A stretch of DNA of 64,000 nucleotides from Rhipicephalus microplus (GCF_043290135.1 NW_027464589.1:4035001-4099000), one strand, 5' to 3'; numbered from the stretch's first letter, positions 1-11,826 are shown. Numbers and translations are program-made. The notes: a model not told the origin generated them from the letters alone.

Positions 1-768
1 CATCAACAGAAAGCTCCTATGAGAAAACTTCATCGAGCTTAGCGTTTTCTGTAAAAACTGGCCAGTTCGCGAGCTGTAGTTTCCACCGACGTGGCCTGCT
101 TGTTAAAGTTGGGTAAGATGATATGAGTTTTATGATGCCGGGTTGATGATCACTACCATAAGACGTGTTGACGACGTCCCATTTAAAATCATTAAAAATA
201 CACGATGAGCACATGGCGAGATCTAAGCAACTAAAAGTGCGCGAGGTTGGTGAAAAGTAGGTAAAAGCACCGGAATTAAGAAGGCAGATGTCATTTGATA
301 AAATGAAATCTTCCACGGCTTGCCCTCTTGCGTCAGTTTTGTCGCTACCCCAAAGGGTTGAATGAGCATTGAAATCCCCAACTAAGATAAATGGTTTTGG
401 CAACTGTTCCACTAGATTTTCTAGGTTTTTGGTGGTGAAAAGGGTGTGAGGTGGGATATACAGTGAGCAGATGGTGATGGTTTTGTATGATAGGATGGTG
501 ACGGCTACGGCCTCGAAAGATGTGTTTATTTGGACATCTCGCGTAGGAGTGCTGCCCTGCACCACTATGGCTACTCCTCCTGAAAGACGGTTGCAATGTT
601 TGCGGTCCTTTCGGGCAACTTTGAAGCCTTTTAGGAAATGGCTATGTTTTGCACCAATATTTGTCTCTTGGAGGCAAAAGGCTACTGGTAAGAATTTGTT
701 AATGATGTCCTTTATGTTATTAAGTTATGAATTAAGCCTCTACAGTTCCAATGTACGATAAAAGCCAT
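1..768 (-). pseudogene. ORF2 5' end: APE-type endonuclease of I-like LINE copy 1
   Basis: Translation from the ATG at 768-766 gives an apurinic-type (exonuclease/endonuclease/phosphatase) domain: an early WNCRG motif, an ETN-type catalytic Glu motif, then VGDFNAHSTLWGS and a C-terminal GSDHQPG. These are hallmark blocks of the LINE endonuclease that nicks target DNA to prime reverse transcription. The open frame 565-17 covers the second half. The first 70 codons are broken by a frameshift near 710 and stop codons. RT and RNase H would lie beyond the left edge. The layout matches ORF2 of the copy at 42313-46065. Confidence 0.85.
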
Positions 769-876
769 GGCGGAATAAAGTTAAGTAAATATACTTCTGG
801 GGATTGATCGGTATAAAAGATGATAGGTGACAATATTAAGAAATAGAAATAGAGAGAAATACGATAACCATTACGG

Positions 877-2154
877 TTATCGCTTACTTATTATGGTTAC
901 TGGGACTTTGTCCTTGTCCTGTTTGGTACGCTCGAGAGAGCTCTTGTCCTTCGGTGTCGATGACACCGGAGTTGTGTGGTCGATCTCCATTGCCTTGTCT
1001 GAGGCGCTGGAAGATCGAGAGTGAGGCGCTGAGAAACGGATCTCAGGCCTTGGCACTCTATTGAGTTTAGGGCCCAGGGAGACCGGAGTCTGCGGGCCCT
1101 TTGATGTGCATGGAGCAGCTGGCGCTGCTCCTTTTATGGGGGAGGTTTGAGTCACCACAGGACCACTGGGTGTGGTAGCGGTCGACTCCTGAGGCCTTTG
1201 TGACGCTGCCCCCGACTGCGTCACATCGGCGTAACTTCTGTGGAAAAGGTATGATAGCCGTGTTCGCGCTTCGCTGAATGATATTTTTTCTTTGACGGTC
1301 AGAGCGATCACTTCTTTTTCTTTTTTCCAACGTGGGCATGACCGGGAATACGCTGGGTGTTCCCCGTCACAGTTAACATAGTGGGGTGAGGATGAGCAGT
1401 TTTCTGATTTGTGGTCGTTTGCGCTCCATTTTGCGCATGTTTCTTTGCTTCTGCAAGAGTGCGAGGCGTGTCCGAATCTTTGACATTTGAAACAGCGTCT
1501 GGGGTTGGGAATGTAGGGTCTGACATTTATTTTTAAGTACCCAGCCTTAAGAGAGGTGGGCATTTCACATGTTCCAAAGGTTAGTATTACGTGTTTGGTG
1601 GGCACTTCCTGATTATTGCAACGAATTACAATTCTTTGGACTTTGATGACGTTTTGGTCTTGGAAACCTTCGAGGAGCTCTTCGCCACTAAGGCCTAAGA
1701 AGTCTTCCTCAGAGATTACTCCCCTGCTGGTGTTTAGAGAGCGATGGACCGAAACGGTGACAGCTGTTTCTCCAATGCTGGTTAGTTGGGATAGCTTAGG
1801 CACTTGGTCTTTTTTGGTTAGGTCCAAAAGGAGGTCAGCACTTGACACTTTGGATGCTTTGAATGTGGGTCCTATTTTTTTCTTTTAGGCCCTTGGCCAC
1901 CAAAAATGGGGATAATTTTCTTAGAGGTGTGCTGTCACTGTAGATAATGAGGTACTTCGCGAAAGGAACTTTAGTTTCTGTCGAGACATGATAACTTGCT
2001 TCGGTGCGACCTCTCTTACGAGACCGATCAAGGTCGGCGGATGCTTGTAAAGCCATACAAGTATGAATGTGTTCGGTAACAGCGGCGACCACCCACCACG
2101 GATCCCAACAAGGGGACGCGGTTGGACTTGTTGAAACAAGCCCTTCCGACGCCA
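877..2154 (-). pseudogene. ORF1 (gag-like, CCHC knuckles) of I-like LINE copy 1
   Basis: This encodes the nucleic-acid-binding ORF1 protein that would package LINE RNA. The stretch 1848-877 (323 residues) is open and holds three zinc knuckles about residues 110-175. The first, CFKCQRFGHASHSC, is intact. In the second, CAKW replaces the second Cys with Trp, and in the third the first Cys is Tyr. Upstream codons (2154-1850) are in other frames, so at least one frameshift separates the N-terminus. A Pro/Ser/Thr-rich tail follows. Around the knuckles it is roughly 60% identical by eye to ORF1 of the second copy. Confidence 0.85.
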
Positions 2155-2588
2155 GCCGTACGCTGTCACTATAACCCAATGTAATTATCCAACGTGGGAT
2201 ACCTACACAAGGTTAACCCTTGCCGCCATGAATATCGGAAGTCAACATAAGTGAGGAGAGGACAGGAAAGATAAAAGTGTGAGAAAAAGACGAAGATGTC
2301 GGAGGAGAGAGACAGGAAAAGGCGACTGCCAATTTCCCCTGGATGGGTCAGCCCAGGGGTGCCGTCTACGTGAAGCCGGGGCCAAAGGGGTGTGTTGCCT
2401 CTGCCGGGGGGCCTTAAAGGTCCAATCACCAAGCGTCGGCTCAACGCCCAGGATTCCCTTTTCCCCGGACACGGCAAAGCCACGCACGGCTAGGCATGGG
2501 AGGGAGCCGAAACCCCCCCGTTAGCTCGGGTCCATGGTGTCGCTACACAACAAACGCCTACTTGCGCAGGCGCCCCTGCGGGGGCCAC
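2155..2588 (-). promoter_or_regulatory. 5' UTR / internal promoter region of I-like LINE copy 1
   Basis: This GC-rich leader is shared with 47355-47815 of the second copy. About 250 bp next to the 5' end differ at only about 16 positions by eye, a much closer match than the downstream ORF1. A short open frame of about 80 codons (2487-2242) is kept in both leaders with matching sequence. Whether it is translated cannot be judged. LINE 5' UTRs usually carry an internal pol II promoter; that role is inferred, not visible. Confidence 0.65.
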
Positions 2589-5018
2589 AGAGGTAAGGAC
2601 GAAACTTTGACGTCGCCCAGATGATGGGCAAAGCACTCCTTTTCTGTTGTGGAATAACTGCTTTCTGCCTTAGATTGCGATCGGCTAGCGTAACTGATAA
2701 CCCTTTCCAGTCCACCAGTCCTCTGCACAAGGACGGCACTGAGTCCTACGCTGCTTGCGTCAGGGTGTACTTCTGTTTTGACATTTTTATCGAAATGCAT
2801 GAGTACCGGAGGCATCTGCAGATGTTGTTTTAGTTCCCGAAATGCTTCCTCCTGTGGCATTTCTAACTTGAACTCGACGTCGGTCCTCGTAAGGTTAATG
2901 AGTATCTCGGCGATGGGGGCAAAGTTTCAGAAGAAGCGCCTGTAATAGGCGCGTAGGCCAAGAAACCGACGCACGGCCTTCTTGTCGCCGGGTGGCGGAA
3001 ATGCGGCGATGGCGGCTGTCTTCTGTAGAACAGGTCCTACTCCGGACTTGCTTATCACGTGACTCAAAAACAAAAGTTCCTCGTACGCGAAGCGGCAATT
3101 TTCTGGCGTTAGGGTGAGTCCGGAAGTCTTGATGCCTTGAAGTACAGCTTCAAGGCGCCTAGGAGGCTCGTCGAAGCTCAACTAAAACACGACGACGTCT
3201 CTCAAGTAAATGAGACAGATCTGCCACTTCAATGCTGCTAGCTCTCTGTCCATAACGCGTTGAAAAGTCGAAGGTGCCGAGCGATGACCGGAGGGCATGA
3301 CCTAAAACTTGAAAAGGCCATTTGGTGTTATAAACGTCGTCTTTTCTAGGTCTCCCTTATCGACTTCAATTTGTCAGTAGCCAGTCTTGAGGTTCATCTA
3401 CGAAAACTACTTCGTGTTGTGGCGTCATCTCCGAGGCGTCGTCTATCCGTAAGAGATCGATAAACATATTTTTGTGATTTTGTTGAGGCTGTGATAATTG
3501 ACACAGAAACGTAGGGTTCCAACCTTCTTGTTCAATAACACCACGGGTGACGACTATGGACTCTTAGACGGTTGGCTGATGTCATCACGTAGCATTTCGT
3601 CGGCTTGTCCTTTTACGGTGTCGTGTTGTCGCGCCGAAACTCTGTAGGGGCTCTGCCGTAGTGGTCTGGCGCTTCCCTCTGTTCTGTGTGCGATGTTTCG
3701 CCAACTAGGGTCTGGCGAATTTTCGATGACAACAAAAAGCACTCCTTGTATTGCATAGAGCTGGGCATTGAGCTGTTCTGGCTTATGCTTCGGAAGCCTC
3801 GGATTGACGTCGAAAGCTTGGTGAGGAGCTTCGTTCCATGGAGTAGGTTCTGCAGAATCCATGAGGGAGAAAACATTCTTGGCTTCCATAATTTGGTTGA
3901 TGTAGGCTCCCATTGGTTCACGTGTTTGTACTCGTTGCTGAAATTCGTGAACTGCCCGCAGACCAGCGATTCCTCTTGCAACACAAATATCGCAGTTAAC
4001 CAATAGGTGCTGATTGCCTTCAGCTACGCCTTCGAAGTCTTCTGGTTTTGGAGTGCCGACGGAAATAACGCCACGTCTTTCTGATGACGTGTGTGGCGGT
4101 AGTGCTTTTTCTGTGAATAGTGTTAGCGACTCTATTCTCAGGTCGATAACCGCACTATGGAGGCTTAAGAAGTCCATTTGAAGACTGACATCTCTCGAGC
4201 AATGCTGCCGCACGACGACGCTTGCGCAATAAATGCGGCTGTTAATGGTCACTCTGGCGGCGCAGATTCCTGCTGGTGTTACTCGGTGACCTCCGGCTGT
4301 ACGGATTTCAGCGCCTTCTCAAGTGGTGCTAACTGTCTTCAACTTCCCGGCGCAAGTCCCACTGCATGACGAAATAGTCGGCTCCGGTGTCGACGAGACC
4401 CGTGACGCTGTGGCCGTCGATGAGAATGTAGAGGTCGCTAGTTCGTCGTCTAGGATTGCGGTTGGGTCGTGGCGTCGGATAACGGCTACGACAGTGTGTA
4501 CCACTGTTTCGATGTTGCGTCATCAGGTCTTCTTCCCACCGTGAAGTTTCGAGAACAGGACTACGTTGACGTTGCGGCGGGTTCTTGAAATTGCGTCACG
4601 GCGTCGTCATCAGCGGTAGAGGATCTTCAGTTGTTTGTCGTGCAGCTACCACACCTCCATTGCTGTCCTTAGTTTTCCTAATACAAGCTAGGCGACCGGC
4701 CCCGGGTCAGGCCAGTGTAAGGCCGGATGAGGCAACATGTAGACTTGGTGAAGGTTACGCGAAGATGCTCGGGGCGTTCCCTGTGCTGCTGCGAGGTAGC
4801 CAGCGATGTCGCATGGTCTGTCCCCCGCTATAGACGCGGTGCGTCGATAGCGAAACCACGCAGTCCCATTTAGTGGTACTGGAAGTGGTGGTAGATGTGC
4901 CCGGCCTCAGCGCAGTGGTAACAGAGTGGGTGGTTGTCAGGTGCACGCCAAATATCGTTTTTCCTCGACGCACTGCGCTGTCCCGCTGGCGAACGGTATG
5001 AAGTCAGTGGTGCTGGTG
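2589..5018 (-). pseudogene. Gypsy element A: gag end, protease, RT and RNase H (decayed)
   Basis: This is the 3' half of a Ty3/gypsy polyprotein gene on the minus strand. In order: a nucleocapsid knuckle near 4890-4930 (CYHCAEAGH, last Cys lost), an aspartic protease near 4460-4400 (GLVDTGADYFVM), a pre-RT linker (4252-3554) and RT/RNase H pieces. The C-terminal RT block 3181-2927 has the RRFLGLRAYYRRFF connection motif and 2860-2600 the RNase H start. Frames switch many times, so it is inactive. It is cut at 5018 by the non-LTR element and at 2589 by the I-like LINE. It is probably the continuation of the gag and LTR at 15860-17314, which share strand and gag type. Confidence 0.85.
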
Positions 5019-5217
5019 GCCTGATATGTCTTGGTCCGCAATACTCCTGTCCTGGCCTCAAACAGCAGAGAACTACCCCGAGTATTATCATATACAACCT
5101 TTCCTTGGCAATTTCCTGCTTAAAAGTTCGATAGATCTATAGTGCAGACTTGTTAATCATGCCAATTTTCCACACGTCAGTCTCCGTTTCCTTCACTTTC
5201 TTCTTAGCTGATAGTTC
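5019..5217 (-). pseudogene. 3' fragment of the SGNH-ORF1 LINE ORF2
   Basis: The minus strand closely follows 34090-34290 of the plus-strand copy (AAGAAGAAAGTGAAGGAAA through CCAAGACATATCAGG) and encodes the post-RT region of ORF2. It continues exactly where the block ending at 8418 stops, across the gypsy element 5218-8417. It ends abruptly against gypsy A gag at 5018. Confidence 0.85.
5213..5217. repeat. Target-site duplication, left of gypsy B (AGTTC)
   Basis: AGTTC at 5213-5217 is repeated at 8418-8422, immediately outside the two ends of gypsy B. In the uninterrupted copy (34090 region) this sequence occurs once, which proves the insertion. Confidence 0.85.
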
Positions 5218-5378
5218 TGTAATAACCGGATAGTCCTGGGCCATGCCGGTCGCTGGACCGAATCACACACACGTACGTTGGCGGGTTCCACACTGACTGG
5301 CTGGTCATGTGCGCCATATTTATTTCCTTGCAACATCGACGCCCCCGGGCGCCGGAACGGCAAACTAATCTTATCACA
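5218..5378 (-). repeat. 3' LTR of gypsy B
   Basis: 161 bp, TG...CA on the minus strand. It is flanked by the TSD on one side (5213-5217) and by the polypurine tract (5379-5393; minus strand AAAGGGGGGGAGGGA) on the other. It matches 8301-8417. Confidence 0.88.
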
Positions 5379-5533
5379 TCCCTCCCCCCCTTTATTAATG
5401 GCTGCAAACAATTGTTTAAGGTGCGTAGCGCGATACTGGTCGTCGAATTCTGGTACTTCGACGCAGGACAGGAGTACTGGGTGCTGTGACAGCAAGTTCC
5501 GGTTCCCTCACCACGTCTTCCCTGGGATCTTGC

Positions 5534-8300
5534 CTAGACTGTGTCGTGAAGACGATCCGGAGATAGCTGCCTTTGACCTACGTCCAAGCCTGGAGAAAGA
5601 CCAGTTAGCTGCGTCTGACCCACGTCCAAGCTTGGAGCAAGACCGGTAGATACTGGGCTGCCTGATCTTTGGTTGTCTGCACTCAGTTCCTCAGGGGCCT
5701 GGCGGATGTGATCCAGATGTCGAGTTAACCATCGTCCGTCATCCAGTAGAACATCCATGGACGAAGTGCGTTGTTCGGTGACGACTGCAGGTAGCCACGC
5801 AGGCCCTGGACGGAAGTTCCTTGCGAACACCTGGTCACCCGGGTGGCAAAACCATGGGTCTTGTTCCTTGGTCGCATCTGATTTTCTGCTTAAGTTGCTT
5901 CTGTAGCACCTTGGTCCTGAGGTCTGGGTGTAGCAGGTCCAATGCAGTCCTCAGCTTCCGCCCGAACAACAGCTCCGACGGACAGCAACCCGTGACTTCG
6001 TGAGGCGTTGACCTGTATGTCAGGAGCATGCGGGCAATTTGAGTGCGACTATCACCAGGGCCAGCCTTCCGCAACTTGTTTTTGACAGTCTGCACGGCCC
6101 GCTCTGCCGCACCGTTCGACGCTGGATGATACGGCGGCACCAGCATTCGCCTCACCCCGTTTTTCTTGAGGAATGTGGAGTAAAGCTCACTGGTAAATGC
6201 TGGCCCATTATCCGACACGACCACATCTGGAAGGCCTTGGTTTGCGAACATACTGCGCATGCAGGAAATAGTTGCTTCAGCCGAGGGTGTAGAGACCGAG
6301 AACACTTCAATCCACTTCGAAAACGCATCGACTGCGATAAAAAATTGGTGTTCCTGTAAGGACCGGCATAGTCCACATGCAGCCGTGACCACGGTTTTTC
6401 CGGGAACGGCCAGGGCATGACAGGCACTGGTCGTGACACTCTTTGATGCTCCTGGCAAATACGGCACCTTTGAATGGTTATCGTTATATCGTTATCCAGG
6501 CTAGGCCACCACCCATGGCTACGCGCAACTGCCTTCATTTTGGACAGTTCTGGATGACTCTCATGCAGCTGCTGGAGGACTTCCTCTTGCAAGGATTTTG
6601 GAACAACGACTCTGTTGCCCCACAATAGACAGTTCCCTTGCACGCTCATCTCATGAAAGCGCGTCTCGTAGGGTCTTCCCTCTGACCCTAGGTTTATCTG
6701 GCAGCCTGACCACAACGCTTCTCTTACTTGTGACAGCACCGGGTCTCTGGAGGTGGCTGCCGCAACAGCATTTGACGACAGCACCCCTGGGTATACTCCT
6801 TCCAGCATTAACACTTCGGCAGGGCAGTCAACAACAAATTCGGCAGTTGGCAGAGGTAGCCGGCTTAACCCATCGGCATGTGCAATTTGTGAACCCGGCC
6901 TATACTTCAGGACGTAACTGTACCCCGACAACAGCGAGGCCCACCTTTGCACTCTCGGAGAACAGGATTCGGGAACTGGCTTGTCTGCTGCGAGCAAGCC
7001 GAGCAGCGGTTTGTGATCTGTGACGGCTTCGAATTGCCGGCCCCATAAACACTGCCTGAACTTTGTAACGCCAAATACAAGGCTCAATGCCTCCTTATCT
7101 AATTGGCTGTAGTTTTTCTCCGGTTGCCAGGCTGCGGGAGGCAAAACCAATGGGGCGCTCTTCTCCAGATGACTCTCGTTGCGCCAGTACTGCTCCAATC
7201 ACGAAGGGAGATGCATCAGTGACAAGCACAGTTGGCTTTCCTGGGTCAAAGTGTGCCAATATAGCAGCAGAGGCCAATAGCTCTTTGCTTCTCCGAAACG
7301 CCTGCTTTTCATCAGTTTCCCAGCGTCATGGTGTTCCCGACGCCAACAAACTATTGAGCGGCTGTAATACGGCAGAAAGGTTCGGCAAAAACCTTCTGTA
7401 AAAATTAACCAACCCGAGGTAACTCTGAAGTTCCTTGACCGCTCGGGGTGCGGGGGCTTCCAGCACTGCTTCAGTCTTAGCCGGGTTTGGACGCAGCCCA
7501 GCCGCACTAATGATATGGCCCAAGTACTGGACTTCTGGTTTCATGAATTCGCATTTAGATAACTTCAGTCGCAGTCCCGCGGTCTTCAGGCGATCCAACA
7601 CTCGGCCCAAATTTTCCCAATAATCTTTGTCACTGGTTCCTGTGACCAGAATATCATCAAAGTACACTACGACATGGTCAAGGTCGTGCAACAGATTTTC
7701 CATCTCTCGCTGAAATATAGCCGGAGCTGATGAAACCACGAACGGCAGCCTTGTGAATTGGTATAACCCCTTCGGAGTGTTAATGGTGACTAGCTCTTGG
7801 CACTCCTCATCGAGTGGAACCTGCTGGTAGGCATCTTGCAAGTCAAGCATTGTGAACTTCTTGCCTCCTCTAAGTCGCGCAAAATGTTCCTCAATCTTAG
7901 GAATAGGGTAGGACTCGACGACTGTCACCGCGTTTATGGTAGTCTTAAAATCGCCGCAGACCCAAACCCGGCCGTCCCGCTTCAATACAGGAACGATGGG
8001 CGCGGCCCACAGGGAAGTTTTCACCGGTTTGATAACGCCTTCCCGTTCCATTCTCTGTAGTTCTTCAAAAACCCTATCGCGCAAAGCAAATGGTATCGGA
8101 CGTGCCTTGACAAAACATGGCTTCGCCCCCTTTTGTACGGATATAGACGCTGTAACGCCGTGAAACATGCCAAGCTGCTCCGAAAAAACTTCGTGATATT
8201 GGCTTACCAGGTCTTCCGTAGACTTCACGACGTTGACTCCCTCCGTCTGGGCGATGCCTAGCTTGAAGGCCTTCATCCAGCTTCGTCCAAACAGCGTACG
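5534..8300 (-). pseudogene. pol of gypsy B: RT, RNase H, integrase
   Basis: The order is RT (8300-7326), RNase H (about 7277-6900) and integrase (about 6700-5534). RT shows MLDLQDAYQQVPL, the VVYFDDILV catalytic box and NFYRRFLPNL. RNase H has VTDASPFVIGAVLAQ and DHKPLLGLL. Integrase has an HHCC finger (HESHP ... CRICQEHQ), then Asp in VDYAGP, Asp in VVSDNGPAF and Glu in NGAAERAVQ, with a C-terminal chromo-adjacent tail. It resembles K02A2.6-type invertebrate gypsy polyproteins. Frames change near 7326-7198 and 6467-6152 and again near 5830, so the gene is broken, though all catalytic residues remain. The N-terminal codons of the open frame above 8300 are LTR, not pol. Confidence 0.88.
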
Positions 8301-8417
8301 ATCACACACACGTACGTTGGCGGGTTCCACACTGACTGGCTGGTCATGTGCGCCATATTTATTTCCTTGCAACATCGATGCCCCCGGGCGCCGGAACGGC
8401 AAACTAATCTTATCACA
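8301..8417 (-). repeat. Truncated 5' LTR of gypsy B
   Basis: 117 bp matching 5262-5378 with a single visible difference (CGACGCC versus CGATGCC). The deletion joint with pol lies at 8300/8301. Confidence 0.85.
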
Positions 8418-10604
8418 AGTTCTTTTTGGTTTGGCTCCCTGCTGTTTTCTAAGTATTTACCCGTCAATTTTCTGGTTTGCTTCTTCCATTTTGTATCGAC
8501 ATTCTTCATGTACAAGTAGCTGCAAAACCTTCCTAGCCCAACGCTCCCCCCATTTTTCTCAATCGCTTCTCAAGTTTTATCTTGCTGCTAGCTTCCCTGC
8601 CTTCAAATGATGTCCATCCCATATCACCTTGTACTCCTGACTTGGTGTATTCCCGTGAGCTCCTAAAGCAAGCCTACCAATTCCACGTTGCTTAATTTCT
8701 AATCCTGCTTGAACTTCTGATCTCATGCACAAGACCGCATTGCCAAACGTCAGACCCGGAAGCATGACGCCTTTTCATATTCCTCTCACAACATCACACC
8801 TATTGTAATTGCACAGTGCCCTATTTTTCATCACCGCTGCATTCCTGTTACCTTTACTCGTTAGATATATTTCGTGTTCTTTTAGGTACTCGATCCCATT
8901 GCTTATCCATACGCCCAGATATTTGTATTTATCTGTCATCTCCAGCGTGTCCTCCTGTATCCTATGTTCAGTACCTTCATTATCACTAAAAATCCTCACT
9001 GCTGATTTTTCCTTATTGAATCTGAAATCTAACCTATCCCCCTCATTACCGCAGATGTCCATCAATCTTTGCAAATCTTCCTTGTTGTCGGCCATTAGCA
9101 CTATATCATCTGCGTACATCAATGCTGGTAGTGCCTGTTCAATAAGTTTCCCTTGTTTGACAAAAAAGAGGTTGAAGCCAAGTCCACTTCCCTCTAATTT
9201 CGCCTCTAATCCTTGTAAGTACATCATGAATAACAAGGGTGACGGAGGACACCCCTGCCTAAGCCCCCGTTTCACCTCTGTGGGCTTGGATACCTGTTTT
9301 TTCCACTTTATAACTACTTTGTTACTTTTATAGATTTCCTTCAAAAGATTATTGACTCCATCTTCCACACCTAGCATGTCCAGTATTCCCCACAAGTCCT
9401 CTTGAACTACACTATCGTACGCTCCCTTGATATCCAAGAATGCTTGCCACAGCGGCCTGAGTTCCTTTTCTGCTATTTCGATGCAGTGCATCAGTGAGAA
9501 CAGATTGTCTTCCAACCTCCTGTGTTTCCATAACCCATTCGGCAGTTCCCCAGCACCCCCTCATCCTCTATCCATACCTGCAGTCTTTCCTTTATAATCT
9601 GCATCGCAAGCCTGTAGATCACTGATGTCACTGTTATAGGACGGTAGTTGTTTATGTCAGCTTTGTCCCCCTTTCCTTTAGAGATCATGCTCATTCTGCA
9701 AAGTTTCCATCCATCGGAGACTTCGCCATCGATTATTGTTCTGCTCACTGCCTCTCTCAAAGTCTGTTCAGACTTTGGACCCAATGTCTTTATCAGCATA
9801 ATTGGAATGCCATCTCGGCCTGTTGATGTACTACTTAGAACCCTCTTCTCAGCCGTTTCCCATTCTCGTTGTGAAAATGGAGCCATTGCGCCACTTGATC
9901 CATCCTTGTCTATTGGGTGTACAAGGCACTTCTTCTTCGTTGAAATTTTTCTGTCACCCTTGTTCTTATATATTCAATAGCTTCGTCCCCTTCTAGCCTA
10001 GCACCTTGAGCTGTAGTTATAAACCTCTGCTCTAGGCTTGTCTTATTTCTTAGGTAGTTTAGATCGTTCCAAAATTTGGCAGCTGCCTTTCTGTCCTTTT
10101 TATGTACTTCTGCCAGCCACTGAGCACCCTTTCTTCTAATCTTTTCATTGATAAGGAGGGATGCTTCCCTTCTAAAGCTTAGAATGATGTCCCATTAACT
10201 TTCAATATCATTTGTCGGTTCACCCCGCTGCTTAGCATGTCTGTGTTCCCTAGAGTCTTCCTGACGTTTTGCTATGGCTCTCTTAACTTCCTCATCCCAC
10301 CAACTCTTGGACCTGTGTCTTCTTTTCCGGAGTGACTAGTCACATGCCTTAGCAAGCTCCAGCCATGAAAGTCTAATTAGATGTGTGTATGTCCACAGTT
10401 TTATTATCCTCAGTGATTATTTACTCAATTTGTTTCGTAGCAATTTCTATTTGCCCTTCTGAATGAAAATTTTTGTGTAGTTGCCCATCTCGCCTCCTTT
10501 CCACTTTCGCTGCTCTTCCAAAACTTAGCTTTATATATCTGTGATCACTACCTAGACTTCTAGAGCCACCTTCATCTATGTGCATTCCCCTGAGCTTATC
10601 ATAC
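8418..10604 (-). pseudogene. ORF2 of SGNH-ORF1 LINE copy 2: endonuclease end and RT
   Basis: The minus-strand frames 9886-9491 and 9515-8775 encode the reverse transcriptase. They hold NNYRPITVTSVIYRLAMQII, an LDIKGAYDSV motif (A box), LRQGCPPSPLLF (B box) and ALMYADDIVLM (C box with the two catalytic Asp). The part 10604-9990 encodes the distal endonuclease and linker, mostly out of frame. It corresponds to the intact frame 32804-34423 of the other copy at very high similarity. Two or more frameshifts make it a pseudogene. Confidence 0.87.
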
Positions 10605-10992
10605 TGTCACGGGGTCGTGACGTGGCCGAAGACAGGTGAGTTTGCGTTTGAATTTAACTGTTTATTTGGGCGAACCTGTGCCCGGTAAACGGAAAGTCCG
10701 ATTACAGTAGCAGTCTTGAACTGATAGCGGCGAACGGAGCGTCAGCCGTCGATCAACTACTGACAAGCGGCACAGCGCGTCGGCATTTATACTCTTGCCA
10801 CCGAATGTTCGAGCGTTATCCCTGGCGGTGGCGTAGGTTCCATAATAATCTGTACCGTTTGCAGAGTGGGCGTGATCTTATCGAAATGATCTACTACAGT
10901 CCGGAAGCTTCTCGAAAACTGCAGGCGCGGTTTGCGCTGAGATTCGTGTAGTGTTTTGGGACGATAACAAAACTAGGGAAATGGAAGCTGGT
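10605..10992 (-). repeat. Solo LTR (388 bp) of the gypsy A/E family
   Basis: It begins TGTCACGGGG and is related along its length to the LTR at 16941-17314. It shares the ATTTGGGCG/TTTGGGTCG block, the GATAGCGGCGA block and the GTCGGCATTTATAC block. It is flanked by CATAC at 10600-10604 and 10993-10997. The host LINE is continuous across it when compared with 32060-32120. No internal region remains, so it arose by LTR-LTR recombination. Coding orientation (minus) is inferred from the related 16941 copy. Confidence 0.82.
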
Positions 10993-10997
10993 CATAC

Positions 10998-11580
10998 ATC
11001 ATATGTGACATCAGTGCGTAATCTATCGTTGACTGCAGCCTTCATACCCCCCATGTTATTTGCCCTTCACCTTCTCAGTACTCTTGCAAATGATCAAATC
11101 ATGCCTTTCACACATATTCATGATCATTTTGCCTGTTGAGTCAGTATACCCATCTATATTTTTTATGTGCGCATTCATATCTCCCAGTATATTTTCTCAC
11201 ACTCTCCTCCTAATTCCTCAATGTTCTTTGATATACACTCCACCATTGCCTGGTTTTTTTCTCTGGCCTTTGCTCCCGTCCACAAGTACACCAAACCAAG
11301 GATTGTCATCTGCCCAGTGACTTTCCCTCTTAACCATAAATATTCCATGCATCCTTGCTTGACTCTTTGCCAACCCATGTTCTTATGTATAAATGCACCA
11401 ATTCCACACCCCTTTTTGCTGCCTTTTGTTCTACTGCAATATTCCCATACATAGTCCAGAGTGCTAGGTGGTTGCTCCATGTCTCAAAGATGTGTCTCCA
11501 CAACCCCATATACCATCAGCTCCTCCTGCCTCAACTGCTTATCTATCTCTTCCCACTTTAACCAACTCCTGCCACCCTGC
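10998..11580 (-). pseudogene. ORF2 endonuclease start, SGNH-ORF1 LINE copy 2
   Basis: The minus-strand frame 11480-11175 encodes the middle of the APE endonuclease (KGCGIGAFIHKNMGWQRV..., VYLWTGAKA). It is colinear with 31640-31920 of the other copy. The 5' start (WLKWEEIDKQLRQEEL...) lies up to 11580, where the hAT element begins. Several frames are needed to read it. Confidence 0.8.
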
Positions 11581-11647
11581 CAAGTACTGGGACACACAAT
11601 TAGGAAGACCCTGCCCGGGGGGGGGGGGCTTTTTTTATTTTTTTGAA

Positions 11648-11826
11648 CAAAAAAGCGCACCTTTCGGAAGGACATGGTCTCCAGCCTTTTCAACTGAACT
11701 ACCTCTGCATTAGGCAGAGCAGGGTCTGCCGGAGAAAACTTGTGTCGCATGTAGTCGCACACTGTCACAAAGCAGTGCCGAACTGCCTCGAAGAGTTCCT
11801 GTTGTTCCTTGGGCTTTAGCTTGTCT
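11648..11826. repeat. Internal duplication within hAT, copy a
   Basis: About 180 bp repeated in direct orientation at 12252-12430 (starting AAAAAAGCG.ACCTTTCGGAAG and ending TTTAGCTTGTC) with scattered differences. Copy b is the in-place coding segment. Copy a lies beyond the transposase stop, so a coding segment was copied to the 3' side. Confidence 0.85.

Larger units (their letters stand above)
1..2588 (-). mobile_element. I-like LINE, copy 1 (5' half; runs off left edge)
   Basis: This is the 5' portion of a non-LTR retrotransposon: 5' UTR, a zinc-knuckle ORF1 and the start of an endonuclease-bearing ORF2. It is the same family as the near-complete copy at 41966-47815, and both begin at the same GC-rich sequence ending ...CGCCCCTGCGGGG on the plus strand. 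It is inserted in the RNase H region of the gypsy element at 2589-5018: the gypsy reading frame stops exactly at the LINE 5' end. Both ORFs carry frameshifts, so this copy is dead. No target duplication can be checked because the 3' end lies outside the window. Confidence 0.88.
5218..8417 (-). mobile_element. Gypsy element B, internally deleted, with 161-bp LTRs
   Basis: This is a Ty3/gypsy element inserted in the SGNH-type LINE with a perfect 5-bp duplication. The minus strand starts TGTGATAAG and ends TTATTACA (TG...CA). Its 3' LTR (5218-5378) is complete and preceded by a purine tract. Its 5' LTR survives as 117 bp (8301-8417), joined directly to pol, so the rest of that LTR, the primer site, gag and protease were deleted. 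The shared 117 bp differ at one base, implying a recent insertion. Confidence 0.88.
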
